This document shows positions 1 to 9,323 of a stretch of DNA of 64,000 bases, piece by piece. Under the pieces are notes generated by a model. That model ran no database searches. It had not been told where the DNA came from and saw nothing but the letters and a program-made list of their open reading frames with translations. This DNA comes from Sipunculus nudus (Eukaryota; Annelida; Sipuncula; Golfingiida; Sipunculidae): assembly GCA_026874595.1 (NCBI GenBank), contig CM049315.1, positions 8,612,664-8,676,663 of the forward strand. The letters run 5' to 3'. The translations under genes were made by a program, and so were the position numbers. Within the stretch, counting starts at the first letter, position 1, and each line of letters starts with the position of its first letter.

Positions 1-452
1 TTCTAGAGGAGATTTTCTGATTAGTTTCGTACATACCTACATACATGCAGGCACACGCATATACAGATAGACCTTGACATACCCACGACCCCCTCCCCTT
101 CAAGGGCGAGATACAAAATATATCTCTAAACGAGAGATTTTGAGGTATTGGCATGCCCGAGTCTTACATAATGTAAACTCCAACCCGGAACTTTCATCAC
201 ACCGCATAACCTCAACGGCGGAACCCAAATGCAATTTGACATTATGACGTTTCAACCAAATGATACCATCTGACATACCCAGTGCACTTGCAGGCAATAA
301 AGATAAATATAATAACAAAAAATCTAATAAATAAAAGATACATTTTAATGCGAATATACATGTCGCAGATGATATATTAAATATAATTACTATACAAAGA
401 GCTAGTATATAACTGTAGCAGGATACATATGTATCTCTCTCTCTAAATATAC

Positions 453-488
<36 letters not shown>

Positions 489-570
489 ATATATATATAC
501 ACTAGTTTATATATATATATATCATTTAGGTTTCACGCTAATATTATTCTTCAATATAAATAAATTAAAA
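1..570. other. AT-rich flank with no supported gene
   Basis: This stretch holds short (CT)n and (TA)n tracts around 435-525 and no convincing coding exon. A minus-strand frame at 100-318 has a hydrophobic start but opens on TTG and is probably fortuitous. It could be a terminal exon, but no partner exon is visible. Confidence 0.5.
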
Positions 571-590
571 TGAAATCTTAATGCAAGCTT

Positions 591-951
591 TATTTTAAAA
601 GTTAACGTCTGATGTAAATCAATTTTTTTTGGTACAACCAAGAGTTCTTACGGTGTCCAAAATGTATTGACTTGCTTAACTTTGTTGGACGTTTCATGAA
701 CATTTAAAAATATGACATCTGAATATTTTCTGTAGTAATATTGTGTACAAAGATATGTTAGATATATGTTCTGAGCTGGACTCCTTACATTTTATATAAG
801 TATATATACCATTTTTTATGTTTTCGTATTAAGTTACATTATTATATGAATAATAATTATAACATATAAATTATAACATATAAATAATTATTTATCATAT
901 GTATATACAAAGACATTTCTTTATATAAATCCTTAAAAGATCACTGCGAAC
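591..951. mobile_element. 361-bp insertion flanked by a 20-bp perfect direct repeat
   Basis: The same 20-base string (TGAAATCTTAATGCAAGCTT) occurs at 571-590 and again at 952-971. The intervening 361 bp is AT-rich and has no open frame. A 20-bp direct repeat is the size expected for the target-site duplication of a retroposed sequence such as a SINE or truncated LINE. The right copy ends at the stop codon of the minus-strand gene at 970-1416, so the insertion sits in its 3' untranslated region. The element itself is not recognised. Confidence 0.55.
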
Positions 952-969
952 TGAAATCTTAATGCAAGC

Positions 970-1416
970 TTAATGAATCTTGCCTTCACATTCTCGGTCA
1001 CAGACGCAGTCCACAGAGGAAATGACGTCATTCCAATTGTTCCATCCCCAGAATCCTCGCTTTACAGACCGGAGGTGCATGTGGGTGCCTCCCCTGAAGT
1101 TCCTGTGGTCCCCGGCCCTGCTAGCGTGCTGGTATACACTCAAACAGCAGCCATATTGTACTACGATGGCTGATATCTGGTCGTTCATGGCCTCTAGCTT
1201 CATCACGGCGTCCCCGTCCATGAACTGCCGAGTCTGTCCGTTACAGGAATTCTCCGACGCTGCATGACTATGTTCATAAGCGATGGCGCAGTATTTTCTG
1301 CCCCCGATTGAACTCGGGATCTCTGATGGGGCGGGGCATTTTGCGTTGATGGACACCAAGCATTTTGCCACCAATAGTAGGGCAGGCAGAAGACGCCCAT
1401 ATCGCAAATATCCCAT
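970..1416 (-). CDS. secreted beta/gamma-crystallin-like cysteine-rich protein
   Basis: This is an intronless frame of 148 residues. The start was chosen at the ATG at 1416-1414, because the frame upstream of it has only a TTG and overlaps the predicted transcription start. Residues 1-25 form a signal peptide with the hydrophobic core PALLLVA, so the protein is probably secreted. The mature part has eight cysteines. It contains two crystallin-type signatures, NDQISAIVVQYGCCLSVYQH and WNDVISSVDCVCD, separated by an aromatic and glycine-rich stretch. This matches the beta/gamma-crystallin Greek-key pattern (hydrophobic-I-S-S-hydrophobic, GC, Y-x-H). Secreted members of this fold are known in invertebrates, but their roles vary and none is claimed here. 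A TATA box lies upstream on the same strand. An inserted sequence abuts the stop codon. Confidence 0.72.
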   Translation of the reverse strand: MGYLRYGRLLPALLLVAKCLVSINAKCPAPSEIPSSIGGRKYCAIAYEHSHAASENSCNGQTRQFMDGDAVMKLEAMNDQISAIVVQYGCCLSVYQHASRAGDHRNFRGGTHMHLRSVKRGFWGWNNWNDVISSVDCVCDRECEGKIH

Positions 1417-1558
1417 GTTTTTTATATCAGCTGACTGGATCGACTTGAGTTCTGACAAGCTGATGTGGCAGCCGGTTGATTTTGCTTGATCTGTCTCTGT
1501 CGTTGTAATCTCAGGTCTTCTTCGTTTGAACCGTGTTGAACCAATTTGTGCAAGCAAA

Positions 1559-1566
1559 CTTATATA
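1559..1566 (-). promoter_or_regulatory. TATA box of the crystallin-like gene
   Basis: The minus strand reads TATATAAG here, about 145 nt upstream of the chosen ATG. A transcription start about 30 nt downstream, near 1530, would give a 5' leader of about 115 nt. This supports the internal ATG at 1416 over the upstream TTG. Confidence 0.5.
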
Positions 1567-1567
1567 G

Positions 1568-2219
1568 GTGGACTGTCTGACTTCTCCTGCGGGTTGTGTG
1601 GCTTACACTTCAAGAACGGGTCGGTTATATAGTATATAGTAGTGGTAACACGGGAAATCCCCTTTACCAATATGAACTGTTGTATTTATTTAATGGCGTC
1701 ATCGTTTACATGTAATCTCCTGTATATAACCACTGGGGGATTCTATGGAACTATATAGCTGTTTACTTTATTACATGCTGGTCTGAACTAGATTATAAGT
1801 AAAGTCGTCAGGTACAGGAAGTTGAGGTCAATGACACTTTTTTGTACATATTTGCTCAGGAGATCATTTCCGTGAGCAAACATGTGTTATTCCTTCACAT
1901 TGTTTCAATATGGTAATGAGAGTGCATTCTTATGGACCTTGGAGGCATAATCTAATTTGTACCTTCATTAGAAGATAAAATATACCACATGACAGTTAAG
2001 CGATGACAGACCAGGTTCAATTACTTTACCAGAACAACATGTAACCCGTTTATTTCATTAAAACTACCTCCTTTCAAGTGAAGTTTTTTTAATTGCACAC
2101 TGGCTTGAAATCCCTTACAAAAAAGCTAGTTCTGAAGAAAGTCATTAGGCGTGTTATATACCAGCGTGTGTCTTTGCTTACTTCCATTTAAATGTGTACG
2201 TTCTTGAAAATTTTTATGC

Positions 2220-2220
<1 letters not shown>
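1568..2220. other. upstream intergenic DNA, nothing recognised
   Basis: No open frame, repeat or structured element was seen between the crystallin-like promoter and the (TA)n tract. Confidence 0.5.
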
Positions 2221-2224
<4 letters not shown>

Positions 2225-2291
<67 letters not shown>

Positions 2292-2293
2292 AT
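2225..2293. repeat. (TA)n microsatellite
   Basis: Nearly pure TA dinucleotide tract with one interruption. It is the left partner of the TA tract at 2510-2577, and together they bracket the hammerhead sequence. Confidence 0.95.
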
Positions 2294-2368
2294 GCCGCCA
2301 TGGTCCAAGGGCACCCAACCGTGCTAAAAAGAAATTATAAAACCAATATCGCGAATAGTTGAATTTCA

Positions 2369-2409
2369 GTCACCTGACGAGCCGATGAGGCGAAACCGAC
2401 GGGCGTGAC
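2369..2409 (+). ncRNA. type I hammerhead ribozyme, minimal metazoan form, probably inactive copy
   Basis: All strands of a compact hammerhead are present in order. Helix I pairs GTCAC (2369-2373) with GTGAC (2405-2409). The core CTGACGA (2374-2380) fits CUGANGA. Helix II pairs GCC with GGC around a GATGA loop (2381-2391). GAAA lies at 2392-2395. Helix III is two pairs, CC with GG, around a three-base loop. Such tiny helix III forms are typical of animal retrozyme and Penelope-like hammerheads. The cleavage triplet reads GGC (2402-2404) where GUC is expected, so U16.1 is replaced by G and self-cleavage is probably lost. The motif sits in about 215 bp between two (TA)n tracts, and no second hammerhead was seen nearby. 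Confidence 0.72.
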
Positions 2410-2507
2410 CCAGATTCATCACATATCTATCATATCATGCTCTGTTGCAAAACATAGACCGCTGTGTGACCGCGCAGGAAAGACTGCACACCCGCAGATC
2501 ATTTCTA

Positions 2508-2509
<2 letters not shown>

Positions 2510-2563
<54 letters not shown>

Positions 2564-2577
2564 TATATATATATATG
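2510..2577. repeat. (TA)n microsatellite at the left edge of duplication copy A
   Basis: Pure TA tract with a short AAT interruption near 2560. Sequence shared with copy B begins right after it, and copy B also starts right after a (TA)n tract (27467-27518). The breakpoint therefore lies in the microsatellite. Confidence 0.9.
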
Positions 2578-2700
2578 TAAAGTGTATATAAAAGCAATGG
2601 CATGCTATAGTGGGAAAAGTCATGATTTAGTGTACAGTGTGCCATGTTCTAACAGCTGGGCTTTTATATTTTTACAACAAAAACAACAAGACTTAATTCA

Positions 2701-3074
2701 TCATTTCCTAGTACATGTATAAATAATTGGTATATTCTTAGGACCCCCCCCCCCTCCCAAATAACCGCAGTGTCCGCTCCCAGCCGGCTGACATAGACGT
2801 AAACATGGTATGCCTGTCCCAATGCACCTCCTCCGGGGCCGTATTAGTGTTACCCTGTTTTCTCAGAAAACATTAAACGCAGATTATACGCAAACATTTT
2901 ATGATTGATGTAATGGATACCTGCTTGTCCCCAATATACATTAAGAAAGGGTTTACCAACCCAACACATAGGTCAGTATAACCAACATCTTGAGAGGATT
3001 ATAATTTTCTAATTAGCCTATGCATAATTAACCTTTCTAAGTCATTTTTTATTGATACACCTGAGGCCCTCCAT
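2701..3074 (-). CDS. possible two-exon cysteine-rich minigene, copy A
   Basis: An ATG in a good context (CACCATGG, 3074-3072) opens a 14-nt coding exon ending at CTCAG (3061) before GTGTAT. A second exon begins after AAACAG at 2854, and the phases join (AG plus G). The joined frame contains an arginine-rich run, then cysteines spaced C-x6-C-x3-C-x7-C-G (RRRCIGTGIPCLRLC at its core). It continues through a poly-G tract to TGA at 2703-2701. Copy B has the same structure but stops right after the last cysteine. About six of the ten base differences between the copies over the cysteine exon fall in third codon positions of this frame. No signal peptide is visible. The C-x3-C and GxCG spacing resembles part of a CS-alpha-beta peptide, which is only a resemblance. 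Confidence 0.28.
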
Positions 3075-4346
3075 GGTGACCCGAGATCAATACTGAGATC
3101 AACGAGAGCTGGCCTTGGAAAACAACCCACTCCTTTGTTATTTTAAGTGGACAATGCCAAAATCATGCACTGCTATACCAGTCCTTACAAACACAGTTAT
3201 ACAATAATATAAAGCCTAATGCCGGTAGACTTGATAGACAAATCGACACAAAGAAAATACGCGTTCGTGTATATTAATGCTTGTACGGCGATACCGTTTC
3301 CTGTTGAATTCTAAGGCAAACTCGAAGGAGACATGGAAAATTTAGCACATTAAATGCTAAGTTATAACGAATATTTGCAAATATATTTTTACTTTGATTT
3401 GTCCTGGGTGACGCAATACATTTAAATAGCCAGACTATAGGAATTGAGAATGATCTGTTCTGATACTCAAACTTCCACCCAGGACACCCCTCTCTCATGT
3501 AGGGGCAAAACTACTGCCTTAAGAGAGATATCTGGCCCAGGTGTGATGGGAATCCTCAAATCTTAAAAGTTTGTTTGTTAAAACACAGATTGACTTTTGT
3601 AAAAAATAAATATTGAATAAGTTAATTTATGGACTAAATTCTGAATCTGAGTGCACACATACGGGCACAAACACAAATTCGAGTATTTTTCCTTTTATTT
3701 TGGATGCAAAAGGGAAACAAATACACTAAATGTATTTCATGTCCTGTTTATTAGATAATGCTGCAATTGTAGCAACTAAGAACCTTAAACATGTTGTTTA
3801 CAACCAAAATGAAAAATCTCTGTGACTTAGCTGGGGGTTATATACTTTATGCACTATTTATTTATGTGAGTAATGAGCCAAACGGAAAAGATAAGCTACA
3901 TATTCATTTATGATAGATCTGTAGAACAAATTGCACGGCTTTCTCTGACATTGTTCTCAAATGACAGTGGCGTAACCGGGATTTAGGAGGCTGAGAATGA
4001 AAATATAATTATTATGAAATAATTATAAAATACTGTACCTTACACTATTAAACATGGAATTTTATTTATTTTAATTACATCCCCAACATACACAAATGCA
4101 ACAAGACCTAAACGTCAAAAGAAAATACTGTTACACGGAAAAAGTCAATATACAATAAAAATAAAGTATCATTTACTACTTGAACCATGCTCCCTTTCCT
4201 GTTACATGCATAGAAAAAAATTCTAACATAAATAAAAGAATATTTAGTATTTATATAAAGTGTCAATAATGTTATGTCTGTGATCAAGACAATTTAATCA
4301 GCAGTCGTACTAATCACAGGTATGACGCTATGGACGCCTTGATCAA

Positions 4347-4364
4347 CCCCCCCCCCCCCCCCCC
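4347..4364. repeat. poly-C tract
   Basis: A run of about 18 cytosines. Similar runs occur near 2743, 19845, 20585, 22483, 27638, 28978, 31893 and 63444, and are characteristic of this genome. They are also sites where a sequence assembly is likely to err. Confidence 0.9.
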
Positions 4365-4384
4365 ACCAATAATCCGTCCTTGAA

Positions 4385-7300
4385 TTATCCCCGTCTTTAA
4401 CCTCAATCACGTCTCCCAACCACCCCCAGTTTGTCTTTCACCTCCACCACGTCTCACAATGCCGTGACCTTTTCTGCAATTCTCTAAGTCCAAATCCTCG
4501 CAGTTGAACGTGACGGGCGGGAGGTCGCCAGTCACATCCTCGCATGTTGTGAAGCTGTGCATTGTTTGGTCATCTAGAAAGTGACATGATAGAGGTCATT
4601 TTCACCAAGTTGTTGATTGTAACGCATTATTGTAGCGCGGACTGATCAAGGGTTTCTGCATGGAGGGGTTTATGTTTAGAACTAAAGAAAAATTCTTGTA
4701 TGGCCCACAGTACAAAAAAAGAGGAATACGGAAGTTTTTTTTTTTCCTTATAGAAAATGCATACATGTATACGTGAAAGGGAAAGGATAATATTAATAAA
4801 TTATATATATTACAACGATAGAAACGATTTATTTTAAGGCCACAGTACAAGAAGGGGAGAATAAGCTTTAAATACGGGAAATTTAATGCAATTTCCTCAA
4901 AGGGGGGTTATATCCCTAACCCACCCCTGTTTCGATATCCGCCCCTGTCATATTAACATGGTCTTAATTAAGCCAGTTAAGAAGACATGATCGTTTTATA
5001 TATAGACAGGTATGACAAGGATGTAACTGTGTCCTCAATGATTTTATGGGCTCAACTGCAAAACAAAATGTTATAAGTAGTCACCAGTAAAGAAACAAGT
5101 TCGTATTCCCAAAAGAAAATGCATACATTTATAAGTGTAAGGGTAATGATAAATTAATAGATTATATAGTGTATTCGTTCAGAATTTTATTTTTACCAAA
5201 TATTTAAGCACTCAGTTACTGTTAGTGCCCAGTCTAATGATTACACAGTGTTGTGCAAGCGCGATATACCATATTCCAATTAAATCTGAAAGGCACTTTG
5301 ACAAAGAAACCCCTGACAAAATTCGATACATTTATATAGCTTACAAAGATTAATATTATTATCAATGGCTATGACAAGTAAGACCCCTGAGCCCTGGCTG
5401 CATGACAAGGCAGGTTAATTGTATAGCCTTCCATGTCACCATATTTTCCTGGAACTGATCATTAAACCCGGATGATCGATAACTGGTGTCAGCACATGAC
5501 TCCCCTTAGGACATCGTGCCCGACAGTTCAAGACCAAAATCTATCATATCCGAGGCGTGGCCGCAGAGGAGTTGGGTGACAAAAGTTGAGTGGTACCACC
5601 GTCAGTTTTGATATAGATATTAGAAGGACATTATTATTATTATAAGCTTCTCCTACCCGTTCATTATTTTGAACTTGTAGAACCGTTTTGCTTCTTACAA
5701 ATGCGACAAATGGTGCTTTAATGTAATAAAGACTGCCTTAAGTATAACATGCCTAAAATAAATTTGTAAATTTATATGCAAAAGCTTATTTCAAGTCTAC
5801 TTACTTCATATTTTATTAATAGAATCAATATTCCTGTTGGTGCACTAGGAACAACTGAACATTTGGTAATGTATGACCCTTTGAGTCTCAGAAAACGTAA
5901 AGATGGCCTAAGGTCCTGATTCAGAGTAACAAACTACTTTTTGCCTTGATACTCACTAACATTTGGCGCTGGAATAACCCCTTTGGAAATAATTAGCGAT
6001 ATCTCTTGACTTTTGGAGAAATAAAGTTAAAAACTTCCCACCATTTCAGACAGTTCCAGACGAAAAACGTGCATATCCAACGTATGACAACAGAGGAGTT
6101 CCGGGACGAAAATCCAGTGCTACCAACGTAGATTAAAGTTTAGATTATTATTATTTTGATTGTTATTATTATTCATTATTATTCATTATTATTAATGTTT
6201 TAATTGTCCATATGAACATAACAACATCTATACCTTGTTAAGAAAAAGATTTATATTCTGGATATTGAGTCTTTCTAACAAAAGAATACTGTATATACAT
6301 ATATACGTACCGTAAGAGTTTCAGTGCTGTTTTCCTGGCAACAGATCATTTGCGTGATTTTTTCCTTTTTTCTTATCGTCGAGCCTTTCTTCCATCTTGT
6401 TTCTTTTCTCCTCACAGGCGGCCTGGCAAACATCTTCCATCGCCGCACACGTGGTGTTGATCGGGAATCCCCGTCGAAAGCGGTCACCACACTTGCACCT
6501 TTAAAAAATATAGAAGGTTTGTCTTTTCTAAGAATATAAAAAGGTTTCTTTCCATCTGAATAAAATATGGAATGATCCCTTGCTTTGTCTAGTGAAATGA
6601 ACAACAGTCCAGGGGCTACAACAGGAAGATATAAAATATACAATTTTTACTTTTATAATTTAGGACATGACCACATATTGTCCAAGGCGGTCTAGAGTGG
6701 AGCGAGTCGGAATGAGTGAAAAAAATCAGCCCATCATGCCGATTCACATAAGAAATTTTGAATTTATTAGCTTTTTTCTACTTCCATTAAATAAATATAA
6801 AACCTGAGATTGTCTCTTTCTCTTTGTCTGATCCTTTTAAATGTGTCTTTAACCCAAATGTTTCTGATTTCATAAATTAAGCCAGACAATAAGTAGCCAA
6901 AAGCATTACCATGTGTTGATATAATTCTCATTTATGCTTAAATGTTTGACTGAATGCCGACCACTGGATTGTGTTTCAGTTAAACACAATAATGAACTTT
7001 TCATGAATTTTTAAATAGAGACATTATATGTGTGTACAATGTTGTTTTCATAACTCTTCAGCGGAACCTAATATGTATGTAGAGTGTTACTTTTATTGCT
7101 CATCAATACCATTCGGTGTCCATATCCATATTTTTGTTTTGACATTAAGTTGTTAGTTATTCTACAGTATTACAATATTCATCGGTAACTTACCTGAATC
7201 CCGTTCGCTGCCTTCCTTCCTTTTCACGCAATGGTCCTCATTCAGTACACAGGACAAGGACAGCCAAGATGGCCAAAAAACATAGCACAAATCTACTCAT
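4385..7300 (-). pseudogene. broken copy A of the ten-cysteine secreted protein gene
   Basis: The three exons align with the intact gene at 31925-42092. Exon 1 (7300-7194) keeps the signal peptide (MSRFVLCFLAILAVLVLC) and the CAG/GTAAGT donor, but codon 21 is TGA (7240-7238) where copy B has GGA. Exon 2 (6498-6311) keeps its acceptor and donor and is 188 nt, one longer than in copy B. An extra G in an A-rich run shifts the frame. Exon 3 begins after TTCTAG at 4573 and lacks ten bases present in copy B, giving a second shift and an early stop. With three independent lesions this copy cannot make the full protein. Confidence 0.8.
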
Positions 7301-7654
7301 CGTATCTTCTATCCTATAGAAAATATCAAAACGAAGACCTTCTAACCGGCTCGTTTGTTCTTAAGAAAACAAAAAAATGCATACTTCATAATATCCTGTC
7401 TAAAATAAAGGGGAAAAAATACAGACCCGATCATCGTTTCTTCTGTCTTGAATATCAGGGATGACGTGTAGAACTGTCGGTTTTCAGGAACTGCCAGTAC
7501 TTAAGCTTTCTGTGACTTTGTCACAGAAAATTGTGCCTGTTACAAATGTATGGGTACTTACCCTGACCCTTGGAAGACAGCAAGTCGTCACATTTTATCA
7601 ATGTAAGGCAAGATTCAAATTGGAGAAACCGACGGTTCTCCACCAATATGCCTA

Positions 7655-7800
7655 AATAAAACAATAAATCATAGACCTCATAGTCTCCTCTGTCCTTAAT
7701 AAAACAATAAATCACAGACCTCATAGTCTCATCTGTCCTAAATAAAACAAGAAAACATAGATCTCATAGTCTCCTCTGTTTTTGACAAAAAAATCCCCTT
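7655..7800. repeat. minisatellite, unit about 46 bp, copy A
   Basis: Three to four units share the pattern AATAAAACAATAAATCA, then GACCTCATAGTCTC, then CTGTCC. The same array in copy B (42240-42610) has about nine units, so the number changed after the duplication. It lies just upstream of exon 1 of the cysteine-rich gene. Confidence 0.85.
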
Positions 7801-8387
7801 TGTCTTAAATAAATAACAAGACACAGACCCAGACTCTTCTATCATCCTACAGAAATTACCGATTTTTAGTCTCTTCTGATTGGAATCTAGGCAAAGCCAG
7901 ATTAATTATTATGAATTAAAGATATTCATATGGAAAGATGATTGTCTTTTTTGTATCAAGTTACCCATATCCAAGCTCTATAAGACTCTTGATACCCTGT
8001 AAGGAAGACTATTTAATCTACTCTTTTGAGAGAAAACTTAACCCCTTTAATAATACAAAATTGTTTTTAGGATTGTTGTCGTATTTGTGTAAACAAATTA
8101 ATTTTATTTCTACATAGAGGATACCGCAAAAGAATACTTTTTCATTTGAATATTTTCGTAATATCAGACTCCTTTAAACTTTTACCAGCACGTCTTCTTG
8201 TCCTTGAGTGTTAATTAACATTAATTATAGCGGTCATAACATACAATTATTATATTTTACGGGAGAGTGCGTATGCGCGAAAAGAGCCGGCACAGAACGC
8301 TCTGAAACACTATGTAATGATGGGAGTTAATTTGACAACTTCGAGAGCCAGAATTAGTACGTTTGTATAGCTGGCAGTAAGGAGAAA

Positions 8388-9235
8388 ATGGCGGTGCAAA
8401 ACTTTGGGCGTAAAAACTGAACAAAATTGTAATCGTCTCATCGAGTTGCAATACTGCTGGCCCTACTGCTTGTGGTCGCTGGTATTGAAAGTAATGCGGG
8501 GCCGACGCCACCACCGGGCTCTCCATTACCAAACAGAGACAAAACTGTCGCACAAAGCCCAGTACAAGGTGTTACAAATATACCGCCACCAGGAGATACT
8601 TTGAGACAAAGGACACTACTATAGGTTTCAACAAATCAAGAATACCAAGAGATGAGCCAAATGATACAATAAGTTAAACAATAATTGGAAACATTACGAA
8701 AGGACATGAAGAATTGAAACAGTAATATAAGAATTTAAAGCACAAGACTGGCAAATTGGAGGAACACAGTAAACGAGACAATTTGATATTCCAGAGAATA
8801 CCGGAATCACAAGAAATGTAAGGGTAAAGATTGTGAGAGTAAGGTGAGAACGGTAGTTCGAGAGAAAGTTGGATTGTCGGCGGACCCGGACATAGATATT
8901 GGTATTGAGCGTGCACATCGGCTTCCGTCCAGAAGTTCGGGTAAACCCAGACTTGAATTGTGCGTTTACAATGTTCAATGATCGTGACCAAGTGCTTGAC
9001 AATCCTCGGATTAAACTCAAAGGATCCAGTGTGTGAATACAAGAGGACTTTGCCGAGCATATGCAGGAAACGAGGCGCAAACTTGGCCAACACCTCGAGC
9101 ATGCTAGAAAAGATGGAAATTACGCGATGCTGCGTTACAACAAACTACAGATTGAAAACGTAATTTACAGGTCGGACGAAGTCCGCATTGCCAGGAACAG
9201 GCGAGTTACCCCCGACAGCTAGGGGAGAGGCCGCA
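8388..9235 (+). pseudogene. LINE ORF1 remnant (RNA-binding chaperone type)
   Basis: Fragments in changing frames show the ORF1 layout. There is a 2A-like hydrophobic start (8451-8504), then a proline-rich linker. A coiled-coil-like polar stretch follows, then a block around 8779-8960 containing NLIFQRIPES and IGIERAHRLPSRSSGKPR. That block matches the conserved RRM region of L1/Tx1-type ORF1 proteins, which bind the element RNA as trimers. The C-terminal part ends near 9170 (YNKLQIEN-like). At least four frame breaks are present. Confidence 0.6.
8451..8504 (+). other. 2A-like ribosome-skipping motif, degenerate
   Basis: The frame reads ILLALLLVVAGIESNAGP followed by T-P-P-P. The known 2A consensus ends D(V/I)ExNPG|P, and 2A-like peptides occur at the N-terminus of APE-type non-LTR retrotransposon ORF1 proteins in sea urchins and molluscs. 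Here the D is G and the first P of NPGP is A, which should abolish skipping. Confidence 0.55.
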
Positions 9236-9323
9236 GCACAATTTGCAGTAGTCTTGTCCTTGCGCACTCATTGGAGGGGAATATCGGAATAGCATAAGTA
9301 AAGGTCTTTGATGTTAAATTAAT

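Noticed and set aside
100-318. Minus-strand frame with hydrophobic start
   Set aside because: It begins with TTG, has no upstream exon or promoter evidence and no family resemblance.
2435-2623. Frames of alternating Tyr-Ile in this and about a dozen other places
   Set aside because: They are translations of (TA)n microsatellites.
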